NCBI GenBank assembly: GCA_013215385.1
Contig: JABSOY010000017.1
Coordinates: 33,381 to 97,380, forward strand
DNA length: 64,000 nt
DNA from: Colwellia sp.
Lineage (GTDB): Bacteria > Pseudomonadota > Gammaproteobacteria > Enterobacterales > Alteromonadaceae
Direction of reading: 5' to 3'
Positions 44,781 to 54,430 of the stretch are shown in pieces. Position numbers and translations under genes: made by a program. Every line of letters begins with the position of its first letter. Within the stretch, counting starts at the first letter, position 1. The notes under the pieces are model-generated. The model made no database searches, was not told the origin of the DNA, and was given only the letters and a program-made list of their open reading frames with translations.

Positions 44781-45683
44781 TTATTTGTTTTTGCCTGCAG
44801 AGAAAAGACCATCAAGCTTTTGCTCATACTCGTGGTAACCAAGATAGTCATATAAGTCCATGCGAGTTTGCATGTTGTCTATTTCAGCTTTTTGATCGCC
44901 GTCAGCCAATAAAGTTTTATACACAGATTCAGCCGCTTTATTCATCGCGCGAAATGCTGATAACGGGTAAAGCACCATGGCACAGCCCCACTCGCCAAGT
45001 TGTGCTTTATTCCATAATTCGGTTTGGCCAAACTCGGTAATATTAGCAAGTACAGGTACATCTAAATTTGAAGTAAAAGCACGGTAATGTTCTTCAGTTT
45101 TAATCGCTTCGGCGAAAATCCCGTCGGCACCTGCAGCAACATATGCCTTGGCACGTTCAAGAGCAGCTTCTAAGCCTTCTTGAGCAAAAGCATCGGTACG
45201 TGCCATGATAAAGAAGTCTTTATCAGTACGTGCGTCTACCGCGGCCTTGATGCGATCAACCATTTCCTCTGTTGATACAATTTCTTTATTTGGACGATGA
45301 CCACAACGCTTCTGCGCAACTTGGTCTTCGATATGGACCGCAGCAGCGCCGGCTTTTTCCATATCACGAATCGTTTTAGCTATATTAAAAGCGCCGCCCC
45401 ACCCCGTATCTATATCAACTAATAATGGCAAACTTGACGCTGCGGTAATACGGTGTACGTCAGCAATAACATCGTTTAAAGACGTCATACCTAAATCAGG
45501 TAAACCGTAAGAAGCATTAGCAACTCCGCCACCTGAAAGGTAAATCGCTTGATGACCTAATTGCTCAGCCATAATTGCGCAATACGCGTTGATAGTACCA
45601 ACAACTTGTAAAGGTTTGTTATTTGCTAATGCTTGACGAAATTTAGCGCCAGGTGAAAGTTTTTGTGAAGGTTGAGTAGACAT
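44781..45683 (-). CDS. prpB: 2-methylisocitrate lyase
   Basis: A 300-residue member of the isocitrate lyase/PEP mutase superfamily. Visible are [19 protein letters not shown] near 50, Mg-binding DIDTGWGG near 87-94, the catalytic loop KRCGHRP near 124, and ARTDA near 160. It splits 2-methylisocitrate to pyruvate and succinate, completing propionate oxidation. It is the first structural gene after the GntR regulator, 63 bases downstream. Length and motifs are normal. Confidence 0.95.
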   Translation of the reverse strand: MSTQPSQKLSPGAKFRQALANNKPLQVVGTINAYCAIMAEQLGHQAIYLSGGGVANASYGLPDLGMTSLNDVIADVHRITAASSLPLLVDIDTGWGGAFNIAKTIRDMEKAGAAAVHIEDQVAQKRCGHRPNKEIVSTEEMVDRIKAAVDARTDKDFFIMARTDAFAQEGLEAALERAKAYVAAGADGIFAEAIKTEEHYRAFTSNLDVPVLANITEFGQTELWNKAQLGEWGCAMVLYPLSAFRAMNKAAESVYKTLLADGDQKAEIDNMQTRMDLYDYLGYHEYEQKLDGLFSAGKNK

Positions 45684-45746
45684 CGTTTGTCCTCTTGTTG
45701 TCTTTATATATTTGCTAAAATTATGTGTGCTTACTTATATTTACTT

Positions 45747-46448
45747 TTAAGCTTGTTGATTTTGTTGCGCGATTTTCTTTTCAATATTTTTTCTTGAGGC
45801 AGCAATGTGTCGCCTCATTAATATTTCAGCCAGTTCGCCGTCTCGGTCGCAAATCGCTTGAATAATACTCGAGTGCTCTTGAAAGGCGCGTGTGGCGCGA
45901 GGGCTGTGCATACCGAATTGAATACGATACATACGTACTAAATGATAAAGCTGACCACAGAGAATATTAATTAATTGTTGATTATGACTACCTAGGATAA
46001 CTTTGTAATGAAAGTCTAAGTCTCCCTCTTCTTGATAATAAGAGATACCGTCTTTTAAAGCCTGAGAGTTAGCGTGTTGAGCCAACATTGCTTGCATTTC
46101 TGCGACTTCATCGTCGCTCATATTTTGCGCAGCTTGTCGACATGCCATGCCTTCAAGCGCTTCGCGCACCACATATATTTCTAATAAACCTTCAATGGTA
46201 CAATCAACAACTCTAGAGCCGACATTCGCTTTACGTTCAATTAAATGACATTTCTCTAAACGATTGAGCGCTTCTCGCAAGGTTGAACGACTGATTTCAT
46301 ATTGTTTAGCAAGTTCAGGTTCGCTGATTTTACTGCCTGCAGCTATTTTTCCTTCAACGATTGCATGTAACATCGCATCGAAAACTTTATCTGCTGTGGT
46401 TACTGCTTTTTGTAAGGTAGGGTTATCAAGAGCCATAATTGTCGACAT
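45747..46448 (-). CDS. GntR/FCD-family regulator of the methylcitrate operon
   Basis: A 233-residue protein with an N-terminal GntR winged helix (about 15-80, EPELAKQYEISRSTLREALNRLE) and a C-terminal FCD effector domain (about 90-220) containing the metal-binding His and Asp pattern (YQEEGDLDFHYKVI, HLVRMYR). It is the first gene of the operon and almost certainly controls it. Its own promoter carries GTCGAC palindromes, one overlapping the start codon region. If that site is an operator, the internal ATG at 46436 (MALDN) could be the real start. In related bacteria this regulator has been called PrpQ in regulon collections; I leave the symbol open. Confidence 0.88.
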   Translation of the reverse strand: MSTIMALDNPTLQKAVTTADKVFDAMLHAIVEGKIAAGSKISEPELAKQYEISRSTLREALNRLEKCHLIERKANVGSRVVDCTIEGLLEIYVVREALEGMACRQAAQNMSDDEVAEMQAMLAQHANSQALKDGISYYQEEGDLDFHYKVILGSHNQQLINILCGQLYHLVRMYRIQFGMHSPRATRAFQEHSSIIQAICDRDGELAEILMRRHIAASRKNIEKKIAQQNQQA

Positions 46449-46449
46449 T
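46437..46449. promoter_or_regulatory. GTCGAC operator candidate at the regulator start
   Basis: AATTGTCGACATT is a near-copy of the perfect palindrome at 46508-46523. It overlaps the first codons of the GntR gene, a position that suits autorepression. Confidence 0.5.
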
Positions 46450-46507
46450 TAACGAGTTTGAAAAGAATTTTAGCGTATATTTATAATTAGTCAAGTAAAC
46501 CAAAGAT

Positions 46508-46523
46508 TAATTGTCGACAATTA
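46508..46523. promoter_or_regulatory. Perfect 16-bp palindrome TAATTGTCGACAATTA
   Basis: Exactly self-complementary over 16 bases and 60 bases upstream of the GntR start. Together with the site at 46437-46449 it is the best candidate operator for the methylcitrate regulator. Confidence 0.6.
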
Positions 46524-46554
46524 CCCTTTGGTTTCGAATGCTATTATGACTATG

Positions 46555-47784
46555 TTAGCCAAAGAACCAATAGCAAACAGCTATTGCCGCACTAATTCCC
46601 GCAAAATCAGCAAATAAGCCGCAAGCAATCGCATGTCGGCTATAGCGAATGCCAACCGAGCCAAAATAAACAGCTAAAACATAAAAGGTTGTTTCAGTTG
46701 AACCTTGAAAAATTGACGCTAAGCGACCTGCAAATGAATCAGCACCATGAGTTTTCATGGTTTCAATCATCATAGCTCTTGCCCCTGAGCCACTCAGCGG
46801 CTGCATTAGGGCCGTCGGCATTGCGTCAACAAAACGAGTATCAAATCCTAAAAATAGCACCAAATGTCTAAAACTGTCGACAATTAAGGCTAATGCGCCA
46901 CTGGCTCGAAATACACCAATGGCCACTAACATCGCCAGTAAATAAGGGATCAACTTGATACTTGTTTCAAAGCCTTCCTTGGCACCTTGAATAAAACTGT
47001 CATAAACATCTACTTTTTTACGTACTGCCGCAAGAATAAAAATGACCAAGGTCGCAAAGATTAAAAAGTTACCTAATAAAGAAGATTGCTCAGCTAATGC
47101 TTGTGAAGCTAAAGTAGAAAAATAAACCACTAACCCGCCAACTAAAGCAAAAGCCCCTGATAAATAGAGTAAAACCACTTGATGATAAAGCTTAATTTTT
47201 TGTACCATAGCAACAGCGACTAAACCCGCAAATGTTGAAGCAAACGTTGCCAATATAATAGGCACAAAGACATCGGTAGGATTCGATGCACCTTGCTGTG
47301 CACGATAAACAAAGACAGCAACAGGGAAAAGTGTAACTGAGGATGTATTCAACACTAAAAATAATATCTGTGCATTGGTCGCGGTATCTTTTTGCGGGTT
47401 AAGGAGCTGAAGATCTTTCATCGCTTTTAAACCAAGCGGTGTTGCCGCATTATCTAAGCCCAAGAAATTCGCCGACAAATTCATCGTCATGGAACTAATG
47501 GCAGGATGTCCTTTAGGTACGCCAGGCATTAAGCGAGTAAATAACGGGGAAATAGCGCGAGCGAGCTTATCCATTAAACCGGCATTTTCAGCAATCTTCA
47601 TCATGCCGAGCCAAAAGCTTAAAATACCGATCAAACCTATAGCTATATCAACAGTAACTTTTGACATAGTAAAAATCGATTTTACTAACTGTTCAAAGAC
47701 CATTGAATTGTCAAGAAATAGCCACTGATAAAGCCCCGAGCCAAAAGCGATAAGAAAAAAACTGATCCACAGACGATTTAACAC
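46555..47784 (-). CDS. Fused SpmA/SpmB-type nucleoside-recognition (Gate) membrane protein
   Basis: A 409-residue inner-membrane protein with about ten hydrophobic helices and two Gate/nucleoside-recognition domains. The N-terminal half resembles SpmA (GMMKIAENAGLMDKLARAISP, then TMNLSANFLGLDNAATPLG) and the C-terminal half SpmB (GAKEGFETSIKLIPYLLAM, then PLSGSGARAM). In Bacillus the two halves are separate spore-maturation genes. In non-sporing Gammaproteobacteria the fusion occurs widely and its transported substrate is not established. It lies just upstream of the prp operon on the same strand, but a palindromic promoter region separates them. Confidence 0.88.
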   Translation of the reverse strand: MLNRLWISFFLIAFGSGLYQWLFLDNSMVFEQLVKSIFTMSKVTVDIAIGLIGILSFWLGMMKIAENAGLMDKLARAISPLFTRLMPGVPKGHPAISSMTMNLSANFLGLDNAATPLGLKAMKDLQLLNPQKDTATNAQILFLVLNTSSVTLFPVAVFVYRAQQGASNPTDVFVPIILATFASTFAGLVAVAMVQKIKLYHQVVLLYLSGAFALVGGLVVYFSTLASQALAEQSSLLGNFLIFATLVIFILAAVRKKVDVYDSFIQGAKEGFETSIKLIPYLLAMLVAIGVFRASGALALIVDSFRHLVLFLGFDTRFVDAMPTALMQPLSGSGARAMMIETMKTHGADSFAGRLASIFQGSTETTFYVLAVYFGSVGIRYSRHAIACGLFADFAGISAAIAVCYWFFG

Positions 47785-48019
47785 AAATAAAAACTTATAA
47801 GTAAAAAAACAATGGAATAATCATGACATAAAATGGTGCGATATCACAAGTAAAAACACCTGTGGAAAAGATGTGCAAAACAAGTAGATAACAAGTGAAC
47901 AACAGGTGTATCAACTGACATAACCAGAAAAGTAAAACAAGATAATAGCTTTAAATTTCAGATTATTACAAATAATAAAAATAAAATTAGCTTTTAAAAA
48001 AGATTACACTACAATTAAT
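47785..48019. other. Upstream region of the SpmAB-like gene
   Basis: No gene seen. It contains exact inverted arms ACACCTGT (47856-47863) and ACAGGTGT (47902-47909), 38 bases apart, which could bind a regulator of the downstream minus-strand gene. The rest is AT-rich. Confidence 0.4.
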
Positions 48020-48172
48020 CGTACAGTTTAAATATCAATCAATTGCTCGCACAGTTTCATTTTTTATTTTACTGATTTTTTATAGATGTTTTTTGAATTA
48101 TTAGCGCACGGCTCACTTCCTTATGAGCCAATCCCCTGAGCCCGAACTAGCGATAGATTCGGGCATTTTTTT
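48020..48172 (+). ncRNA. Candidate small RNA ending in two stem-loops and a T-run
   Basis: Between two minus-strand genes, the plus strand carries a hairpin (GGCTCA 48110-48115 with TGAGCC 48124-48129) followed by a strong terminator (48140-48172). No plus-strand protein gene precedes it. A possible -10 (TACAAT, about 48009-48014) would give a transcript of about 150 bases. A 17-codon frame (ATG at about 48086, ending just before the terminator) could be a leader-like peptide but has no good ribosome-binding site. The 5' end is a guess. Confidence 0.45.
48140..48172 (+). terminator. Strong orphan plus-strand terminator
   Basis: GCCCGAACTA pairs with TAG-A-TTCGGGC around GCGA, with one bulged A, followed by ATTTTTTTG. 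It is directional: the minus strand has no T-run after the stem. It cannot belong to either flanking minus-strand gene. Confidence 0.8.
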
Positions 48173-48219
48173 GTCTTTTTTTTATAAATTTGATGATTTA
48201 TGTGGCCAAGCTAGAGAGA

Positions 48220-48990
48220 CTATTTCATTTTAAAAAGTCGTTTGAAATTTTCAGTTGAAAGCTCAGCAATTTTTTCAACTGACTGTCCGCGCACACTGGC
48301 TAAGAATTTAGCCACATCGGCAACATAAGCAGGCTGATTTTGTTTTCCTCGATGAGGTACTGGTGCTAAATAAGGCGCATCCGTTTCAATTAAAAATCTG
48401 TCATCTGGCACTTGTTTAGCAACTTCACGCAAGGCACTGGCATTTTTAAAGGTGACAATTCCGGAAAATGAAATATAGAAGCCCATGTCTATAGCTTGTT
48501 TAGCCATATCCCAGCTTTCTGTAAAACAATGTAAAATTCCACCGACATTCTCAGCATGTTCTTCACGAAGAATATCCAAAGTATCTTGTTGGGCATCTCT
48601 GGTATGGATAATTAGTGGTTTATTCAGCTGATTAGCTACACGTACATGTTTACGAAAAGAGTCAAGCTGAACGTCTTTAGTTTCAGGCGCATAAAAGTAA
48701 TCTAAACCGGTTTCACCAATCGCAATCACTCTGTTGGTTTGCGATAATGTCGCTAGTTCTTCTTGGTCGATTAAATCGTCTTGATTAAGCGGGTGTGCTC
48801 CACATGAAAGCCAGACATTATTATATTTTTCTGTTTTTTCGACCATACTTGGGAATTCAGCTAACGTAACACTAACACATAATATTTCGCTAACCTGAGC
48901 CGCTTTAGCCGCTGCAAGGACGTTATCTAATTCGCCATCAAATTCGGTTAAATCAAGTCTATCTAGATGGCAATGTGAATCTATAAACAA
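48220..48990 (-). CDS. TatD-family metal-dependent DNase/hydrolase (YcfH type)
   Basis: A 256-residue TIM-barrel hydrolase. Metal ligands are visible in FIDSHCHLD near residue 2, GETGLDYFY near 97, IIHTRDA near 125, HCFTES near 154, and ETDAPYLAP near 202. This is the YcfH/TatD pattern. The family shows 3'-5' exonuclease activity on DNA, and some members deacylate D-tyrosyl substrates. It ends the conserved block holB-pilZ-tatD as in other Gammaproteobacteria. Orthology is supported by synteny. Confidence 0.93.
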   Translation of the reverse strand: MFIDSHCHLDRLDLTEFDGELDNVLAAAKAAQVSEILCVSVTLAEFPSMVEKTEKYNNVWLSCGAHPLNQDDLIDQEELATLSQTNRVIAIGETGLDYFYAPETKDVQLDSFRKHVRVANQLNKPLIIHTRDAQQDTLDILREEHAENVGGILHCFTESWDMAKQAIDMGFYISFSGIVTFKNASALREVAKQVPDDRFLIETDAPYLAPVPHRGKQNQPAYVADVAKFLASVRGQSVEKIAELSTENFKRLFKMK

Positions 48991-49059
48991 AAATACTTCT
49001 CCAATAATTTATTGTTTTTACAACTACTTTTACAATACTTTTTTAATAACAATCGAATA

Positions 49060-49386
49060 TTACATTGATAAAGTCGGCTCTGATGAATTTAATAAACGCC
49101 CGATTGACTTCTCAATGAGATTACGGATATTGTCTGTATCTTCTTCAAAGCTAACGCCTATACCTGCTGGTGTACCACTTTGTACTCCTACAGGTGTTTG
49201 CCAACATATTTTTCCAACCACAGTAGATGGTTCGAGTGAATCAGGCAAGGTCACTTCTAGAGTCACTTCTTCGCCAATATTATAGACTTCAGGGGTTCGT
49301 ATAAATAGGCCGCCATTTTTTACAAAAGGCATATAAGATTGATATAATTCTCGGTCTGATAGAAATTCTAAAGTAAATTGGTACAT
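49060..49386 (-). CDS. PilZ-domain protein
   Basis: A 108-residue protein consisting of one PilZ domain. It resembles the short PilZ protein encoded after holB in Pseudomonas and other Gammaproteobacteria, which is needed for type IV pilus assembly. The canonical c-di-GMP-binding RxxxR and D/NxSxxG motifs are not both present (FIRTPEVYNIGEEVTLEVTL instead), so, as for Pseudomonas PilZ itself, it may not bind the nucleotide. Position between holB and tatD is the family's usual one. Confidence 0.82.
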   Translation of the reverse strand: MYQFTLEFLSDRELYQSYMPFVKNGGLFIRTPEVYNIGEEVTLEVTLPDSLEPSTVVGKICWQTPVGVQSGTPAGIGVSFEEDTDNIRNLIEKSIGRLLNSSEPTLSM

Positions 49387-49463
49387 GTTAAATTTCTCAA
49401 CTTTTAATGTTTATTGATTGCGTTAATCGATTACATAAATCGTTAGCTCTTATTAAGCCTCAC

Positions 49464-50375
49464 TTAATTTCCTTGAATAATATCGATAATATCCACTAAT
49501 AACTTTTCAAAGGCAAACTGTTTATTCACTTGAGTAAGGGTTTTTAATTGTTTAGTCGCAGAGGTAATAACTTGATAAATTGACCATATCACCTCTTCAT
49601 TAAGCTGGCTTTCACCCGGTAGCCATTTATATTGCTGACGCATTAATGCAACCATCACTTTTTCCAACCAACGTAAACATTCCGTATTATCATTCAATTG
49701 ATGTAATACTTCACTATGCTTAGCTGAATTTCCTTGTAAAAACGCTATAAAAGATTTGGAAAAAGTTTGGTAGTTTTCATTTGTCTCAGCATTAGACAAT
49801 TCACTTAACTGGCTTAAATTAACAAAAGGGTCTTGCCCTGATTGTTGTAATTCAGCTAATAATGCATCTCCAACCGGAGGTCTAATATCAATAACAAAGC
49901 AACGGCTAATAATGGTGGGTAATAATGTATCTATTTCAGAAGTTTGCAAGACAATAAAATTGTTGTCGTTTGGTTCTTCAAGTGTTTTCAGCAGAGCATT
50001 CGCCGCTGATACTGTCATGGTATGCGCGGCATTGATCAATGTTGTTTTACAGTGACCCAATTGCGCTGTTTTTTCAAAAAAACGACTCGCTTGTCTTACT
50101 TGGTCAACACCAATACTTTTTCCGTCATTATCTATCAGTAGATGATCAGGATACGTTCTACTTTGTTGTAACAGACAGGGTTTACATGACATACATGGCG
50201 TTAATATCGACTGGTTGTTAGCAGGGCTATTACACGATAATACTTTAATAAGCCAATTTGAAAGTTCGCTTTTACCCGCACCAGACACACCATTAATTAG
50301 AATGGCGTGTGGTAGCTTAACTTTTAGTATTTGCTGCGATAATAAAAGTTGATGCTGATTTAACCAAGTATGCAT
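49464..50375 (-). CDS. holB: DNA polymerase III delta-prime subunit
   Basis: A 303-residue clamp-loader subunit. The N-terminal AAA+ fold has GVSGAGKSELSNWL near 30. Zinc cysteines (CNSP, CMSCKPCLL) lie at 48-68, ANALLKTLEEPNDNNFIVLQT near 125, and SRC near 157. It works with gamma/tau and delta to load the beta clamp. The C-terminal part is more divergent, which is normal for the subunit. It follows tmk on the same strand in the usual order. Confidence 0.92.
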   Translation of the reverse strand: MHTWLNQHQLLLSQQILKVKLPHAILINGVSGAGKSELSNWLIKVLSCNSPANNQSILTPCMSCKPCLLQQSRTYPDHLLIDNDGKSIGVDQVRQASRFFEKTAQLGHCKTTLINAAHTMTVSAANALLKTLEEPNDNNFIVLQTSEIDTLLPTIISRCFVIDIRPPVGDALLAELQQSGQDPFVNLSQLSELSNAETNENYQTFSKSFIAFLQGNSAKHSEVLHQLNDNTECLRWLEKVMVALMRQQYKWLPGESQLNEEVIWSIYQVITSATKQLKTLTQVNKQFAFEKLLVDIIDIIQGN

Positions 50376-50427
50376 TGTTATTTCCTAAAATAATGCCAGA
50401 AAACCGGTGTAATAGAGAAACACCACT

Positions 50428-51057
50428 TTATAATCGAGAGAGAAAGGTTTCTACATTTTGACGAATATTTTCATGCACAGAGATCATAGGTTCACTTGCA
50501 TCGACGATTTTTATATTATCGTCAGCTAAAGCAATTTCAAGGTACTTGTTACGAACACGATGAAAAAATTCTATTTTTTCTAATTCTATTCTGTCTAATT
50601 CACCCCGAGCTTGCGCTCTAGATAAACCTAATTCAGGACTTATATCTAAATAAAGCGTTAACTGTGGTGTAAAGTCTTTCATGGTTACTTTAGCAATGGT
50701 GTCCATTAACTCATCATCAAAGCCTCGGCCCCCCCCTTGATAAGCTCTTGAGCTTAAATCATGACGGTCACCTATAACCCATATCCCTTTTTCTAATGCA
50801 GGTAAAATACGATTAGTTAATAGTTGACTACGACTCGCATACATCAGCAATAATTCGGTTTCTTCGGTTAATATTTCGTCGTGATCGGCAGACTTAACAA
50901 TCTCGCGCAAAGATTCTGCTAACGGCGTTCCGCCCGGTTCTCTAGTATTTATAAATTTGATATTGTGCTTAGATAATACCTGTTCAATTACTGAAATAGC
51001 AGATGACTTGCCTGCACCTTCAATACCTTCGACAACAATAAATTGACCTTTTTTCAT
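50428..51057 (-). CDS. tmk: Thymidylate kinase
   Basis: A 209-residue kinase phosphorylating dTMP to dTDP. The P-loop GIEGAGKSS is near residue 10, the DR(E/H) motif TREPGGTPLAE near 38, GDRHDLSSRAYQGGGRG near 96, and a LID region with RAQARGELDRIE near 147. Length and motifs are those of bacterial Tmk. It starts 11 bases after mltG and is likely co-transcribed. Confidence 0.96.
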   Translation of the reverse strand: MKKGQFIVVEGIEGAGKSSAISVIEQVLSKHNIKFINTREPGGTPLAESLREIVKSADHDEILTEETELLLMYASRSQLLTNRILPALEKGIWVIGDRHDLSSRAYQGGGRGFDDELMDTIAKVTMKDFTPQLTLYLDISPELGLSRAQARGELDRIELEKIEFFHRVRNKYLEIALADDNIKIVDASEPMISVHENIRQNVETFLSRL

Positions 51058-51068
51058 TCGTTTACTTC

Positions 51069-52073
51069 TTAATTAGTTTTTCGTGATAGCTGATATTTAG
51101 ACACCGCAGCATTATGATCTTTCAAGTTAGTCGAGAAAATATGTTTACCTGCACCATTACTAACAAAATACAAATAATCTGTTGTTAGCGGATTGAGTGC
51201 TGCATGTAAGGCACTTTTCCCCGCCATGGCAATCGGCGTTGGCGGTAGTCCATTTATTCGATAAGTATTGTATACGGTTTTTTCGCGAAGGTGACGGTAA
51301 GTGATATCACCCTTATAACGTTCGCCTAAGCCGTAGATAACGGTAGGGTCAGTTTGCAGACGCATTTTCTTATGCAAACGATTTATAAATACCGATGAAA
51401 TAATGCCATGCTCGGCATGACGTCCACTCTCTTTTTCAATAATAGAGGCCATAATTAATGCTTGATACTTATTTTTATAAGGTAGGTTTTGATGACGGTT
51501 TTGCCATATTATATCTAATTCAAATGACATTTTTTGCTGGGCACGTTTTAGTATATCGATGTCGGAAGTGTTTGCGGTAAATGCATAAGTATCGGGGTAA
51601 AATAGCCCTTCAGGATTCTTATGATTAATGGCTAATTTTACGGAAATTTCTGCAATACTATTTTTATTCAAATGGTGCACAAGATTATCGGTGTTTTTTA
51701 ATAACGCTAGCCATTCCTGAAAGGTAGAACCTTCAATAAAAGTAACACTAAACTGATGTTCTTTACCCTCCACTAACTGCTCTAATAGTGAAAGTAAGGT
51801 GGTGTTTTTTTCAATTTGGTAAGTACCTGCTTTTATATTGGCAAGTTTTGGGTTAAGCCTGATAAAATTTCGTAACCAAAAACGACTTTCCAACCAAGCA
51901 TTGTCTATTAACACTTTTGAAAATCGATGAAATGATGTACCTTCATTTATAGTGAATAACTGTGTTTTAGCAATATTAAGCGGCTGTTTTATTTGGTATT
52001 GTGTATAGCTGAACAGTGAAATGCTTATCGCTATTAAGGCAATAATAATGAACAGTATTAATTTTTTAATCAC
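51069..52073 (-). CDS. mltG: Endolytic murein transglycosylase
   Basis: A 334-residue protein with one N-terminal membrane helix (about 4-24), a LysM-like region (about 40-95) and the YceG catalytic domain. Catalytic Glu lies in ASIIEKESGRHAEH near 213, followed by RLQTDPTVIYGLG near 238 and YNTYRINGLPPTPIA near 265. It cleaves nascent glycan strands at the inner membrane and limits their length. It overlaps the end of pabC by 8 bases. Confidence 0.95.
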   Translation of the reverse strand: MIKKLILFIIIALIAISISLFSYTQYQIKQPLNIAKTQLFTINEGTSFHRFSKVLIDNAWLESRFWLRNFIRLNPKLANIKAGTYQIEKNTTLLSLLEQLVEGKEHQFSVTFIEGSTFQEWLALLKNTDNLVHHLNKNSIAEISVKLAINHKNPEGLFYPDTYAFTANTSDIDILKRAQQKMSFELDIIWQNRHQNLPYKNKYQALIMASIIEKESGRHAEHGIISSVFINRLHKKMRLQTDPTVIYGLGERYKGDITYRHLREKTVYNTYRINGLPPTPIAMAGKSALHAALNPLTTDYLYFVSNGAGKHIFSTNLKDHNAAVSKYQLSRKTN

Positions 52074-52887
52074 TTAAAGATTCCTGTATACGATTTACGA
52101 CTAGCCTACTTGGTGCCAATGCTAATTTTTTTTCTTGAAAATGACTCACTGGTACAATGTTCATTACACTGTTACAAATAAACATTGCCTCAATATTATC
52201 AAGTATAGTGATTTTCGCTTCAATAATTTCAACTGATTTTTTCTTATCATTATTTAAAGTATCTAAAACGTGATGTCGCATTAAACCCGAAATACCTGAT
52301 TCCACTATTTTAGGTGTGTACCAGGTATTATTTTTAAACCAAAAAATATTAGCGGCACTTGCTTCAATAATATTTTCAGCGCAGTTAAGTACAAGTAAAT
52401 CATCTTCATTGCGTTTATCTAGTTCTTGTCGAATAAGCACTTGCTCCAAACGATTCAAGTGTTTTATTCCTGACAGCAATGGACTTATGCCTAATTTAAA
52501 TTTTGCTAAGCCTAAATTTATCCCTTGCTGTTGCCAGGTAAGGTAATGCTCAGGAAAAGCATGAAAGCTAATAATCACGGTACTTTTTTCACAGCCTTGC
52601 CGCGAATAACCGCGTCCGCCTTCTCCTGCGGTAATAATAATTTTTGCGACACAAAGTTCAAAACGTTGGGCTACAGCTTTCACCTCACCTTTAATCTTAT
52701 CTATATCAGGGACAGAAATAGATAATTTATGGCAATTTGTCGTTAATCGTTCAAGGTGTTCAGACAAAAATTGAATTTTCCCTTGTACGACTTTAGCGGT
52801 TGTAAAAACACCATCGCCATACGCTAGGCCTCTATCCGCTATTGAAATAGAGTCAGATTGGACACCGTTTATACTATGGTAATACAT
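52066..52887 (-). CDS. pabC: 4-amino-4-deoxychorismate lyase
   Basis: A 273-residue fold-type IV PLP enzyme that converts aminodeoxychorismate to p-aminobenzoate for folate. Features are DRGLAYGDGVFTT near 18, catalytic Lys in SGIKHLNRLEQV near 139, and EASAANIFW near 175. Its position between fabF and mltG is conserved in Gammaproteobacteria and supports PabC over the related branched-chain aminotransferases. A terminator after fabF suggests some separate promoter. Confidence 0.93.
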   Translation of the reverse strand: MYYHSINGVQSDSISIADRGLAYGDGVFTTAKVVQGKIQFLSEHLERLTTNCHKLSISVPDIDKIKGEVKAVAQRFELCVAKIIITAGEGGRGYSRQGCEKSTVIISFHAFPEHYLTWQQQGINLGLAKFKLGISPLLSGIKHLNRLEQVLIRQELDKRNEDDLLVLNCAENIIEASAANIFWFKNNTWYTPKIVESGISGLMRHHVLDTLNNDKKKSVEIIEAKITILDNIEAMFICNSVMNIVPVSHFQEKKLALAPSRLVVNRIQESLSD

Positions 52888-52935
52888 AATTATTTTTCGT
52901 TAACGCTATAAAAGAAAATGATTTTATTCACAAAT

Positions 52936-52971
52936 AAAAAAGCCTAAATACTTCTGCTTAGTATTCAGGCT
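52936..52971 (-). terminator. Rho-independent terminator after fabF
   Basis: On the minus strand AGCCTGAATACT pairs with AGTATTTAGGCT (one G-T pair), followed by a TTTTT tract. It separates fabF from pabC. Confidence 0.8.
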
Positions 52972-53022
52972 TACTCTGCTAACTGCAAGGTTTAGTTAAT
53001 CACTACTTAAAATAGTAGAATA

Positions 53023-54255
53023 CTACACCTTTTTAAAGATTAACGAGCCGTTAGTGCCGCCAAAACCAAAAGAGTTACACAGAGCGTACTCTAAGTTAAC
53101 GTCACGGGCAGTATGAGCAATATAATCGAGGTCACAACCTTCGCTTGGATTATCCAAGTTTATCGTCGGAGGTACGACATTATTCATTAATGACTGAATG
53201 GTAAAAATAGTTTCAATCGCACCCGCAGCACCTAATAGGTGGCCGGTCATTGATTTCGTCGAACCCATCATTAATTTATAAGCGTTATCACCAAAGACTG
53301 ATTTTACCGCATTGGTTTCGGCAATATCACCTGCTGGCGTTGAAGTACCATGTGCGTTGATATAACCAATTTTACTTTGATCAACTTTTGCATCGTTAAT
53401 GGCATTAACCATAGCACGTGCACCACCTTCACCGTTCGCTGGTGGTGATGTCATGTGATGAGCATCTGCACTCATGCCAAAGCCAACAAGTTCAGAGTAT
53501 ATTTTTGCACCACGTGCTTTAGCGTGTTCGTATTCTTCAAGCACTAAGACACCCGCACCATCGCCAAGTACAAAACCGTCACGGTCTTTATCCCAAGGGC
53601 GAGAAGCTTCTTCTGGTGCATCATTACGTCTTGATAAAGCACGTGCAGCACCAAAACCGCCCATTCCAGTGCGTGTTGAAGCTTTTTCAGCGCCACCTGC
53701 TAACATAGCATCAGCATCGCCATAGGCAATCATACGCGCGGCATGGCCTATATTGTGAACACCACTGGTACAAGCGGTCGCAATAGAAATATTCGGCCCT
53801 CTTAAACTATGCATCATAGATAAGTGACCAGAAATCATATTAATAATAGTCGAAGGCACAAAAAATGGTGATAACTTACGAGGACCACCTTTAAGCAGCT
53901 TTTCAAAATTATCTTCGATTAAGCCTAAACCACCAATACCTGCACCAACAGCGACACCAATACGATGGGTATTTACATCGTTAATTTCAAGACCTGAGTC
54001 TTTAAAAGCTTGTACACCTGCAGCAACACCATATTGAATGAAAAGATCCATTTTTTTGGCTTCTTTTCTTGCCATATAATCTTGCGCATCAAAATTTTTG
54101 ATCAAACCTGCAAATTTAGTTGTGTATGCAGATGTATCGAAATGCTCAATATTACTAATGCCGCTTTTGCCAAGCAGCAGATTTTTCCAAGTAGATTCAG
54201 GACAATTGCCCAATGGGCTCAGCATGCCAAGACCGGTAATAACAACGCGTCTCAT
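53023..54255 (-). CDS. fabF: 3-oxoacyl-[acyl-carrier-protein] synthase II
   Basis: A 410-residue condensing enzyme that elongates acyl-ACP. The Cys-His-His triad is visible: Cys in [11 protein letters not shown] near 161, His in [10 protein letters not shown] near 301 and His in [13 protein letters not shown] near 338. The start [15 protein letters not shown] and the end [14 protein letters not shown] are typical of FabF. It is separated from acpP by a terminator, so read-through or its own promoter must be used. Confidence 0.96.
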   Translation of the reverse strand: MRRVVITGLGMLSPLGNCPESTWKNLLLGKSGISNIEHFDTSAYTTKFAGLIKNFDAQDYMARKEAKKMDLFIQYGVAAGVQAFKDSGLEINDVNTHRIGVAVGAGIGGLGLIEDNFEKLLKGGPRKLSPFFVPSTIINMISGHLSMMHSLRGPNISIATACTSGVHNIGHAARMIAYGDADAMLAGGAEKASTRTGMGGFGAARALSRRNDAPEEASRPWDKDRDGFVLGDGAGVLVLEEYEHAKARGAKIYSELVGFGMSADAHHMTSPPANGEGGARAMVNAINDAKVDQSKIGYINAHGTSTPAGDIAETNAVKSVFGDNAYKLMMGSTKSMTGHLLGAAGAIETIFTIQSLMNNVVPPTINLDNPSEGCDLDYIAHTARDVNLEYALCNSFGFGGTNGSLIFKKV

Positions 54256-54343
54256 GACTATGTGCCTCCGCTAAGAGTTTATAAGGGGGAAAAGGGGTCG
54301 TTATATTCTCATTAATAAGAACGTAACAAACAGAAATCGTAGA

Positions 54344-54371
54344 TAAAAAAACAGGCGGTAAAAACCGCCTG
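54344..54371 (-). terminator. Rho-independent terminator after acpP
   Basis: On the minus strand CAGGCGG-TTTTTA-CCGCCTG is followed by TTTTTTT. It lies between acpP and fabF and would allow high acpP expression with partial read-through. Confidence 0.88.
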
Positions 54372-54430
54372 AATATGTACTTTAAATTATCATTTAAAAG
54401 CTTTACTTAAAACCATAATTTACATAGTAA

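Noticed and set aside
47855..47905. DnaA boxes or an origin
   Set aside because: TGTGGAAAA-like sequences are present but none matches TTATCCACA, and the gene context is not that of oriC.
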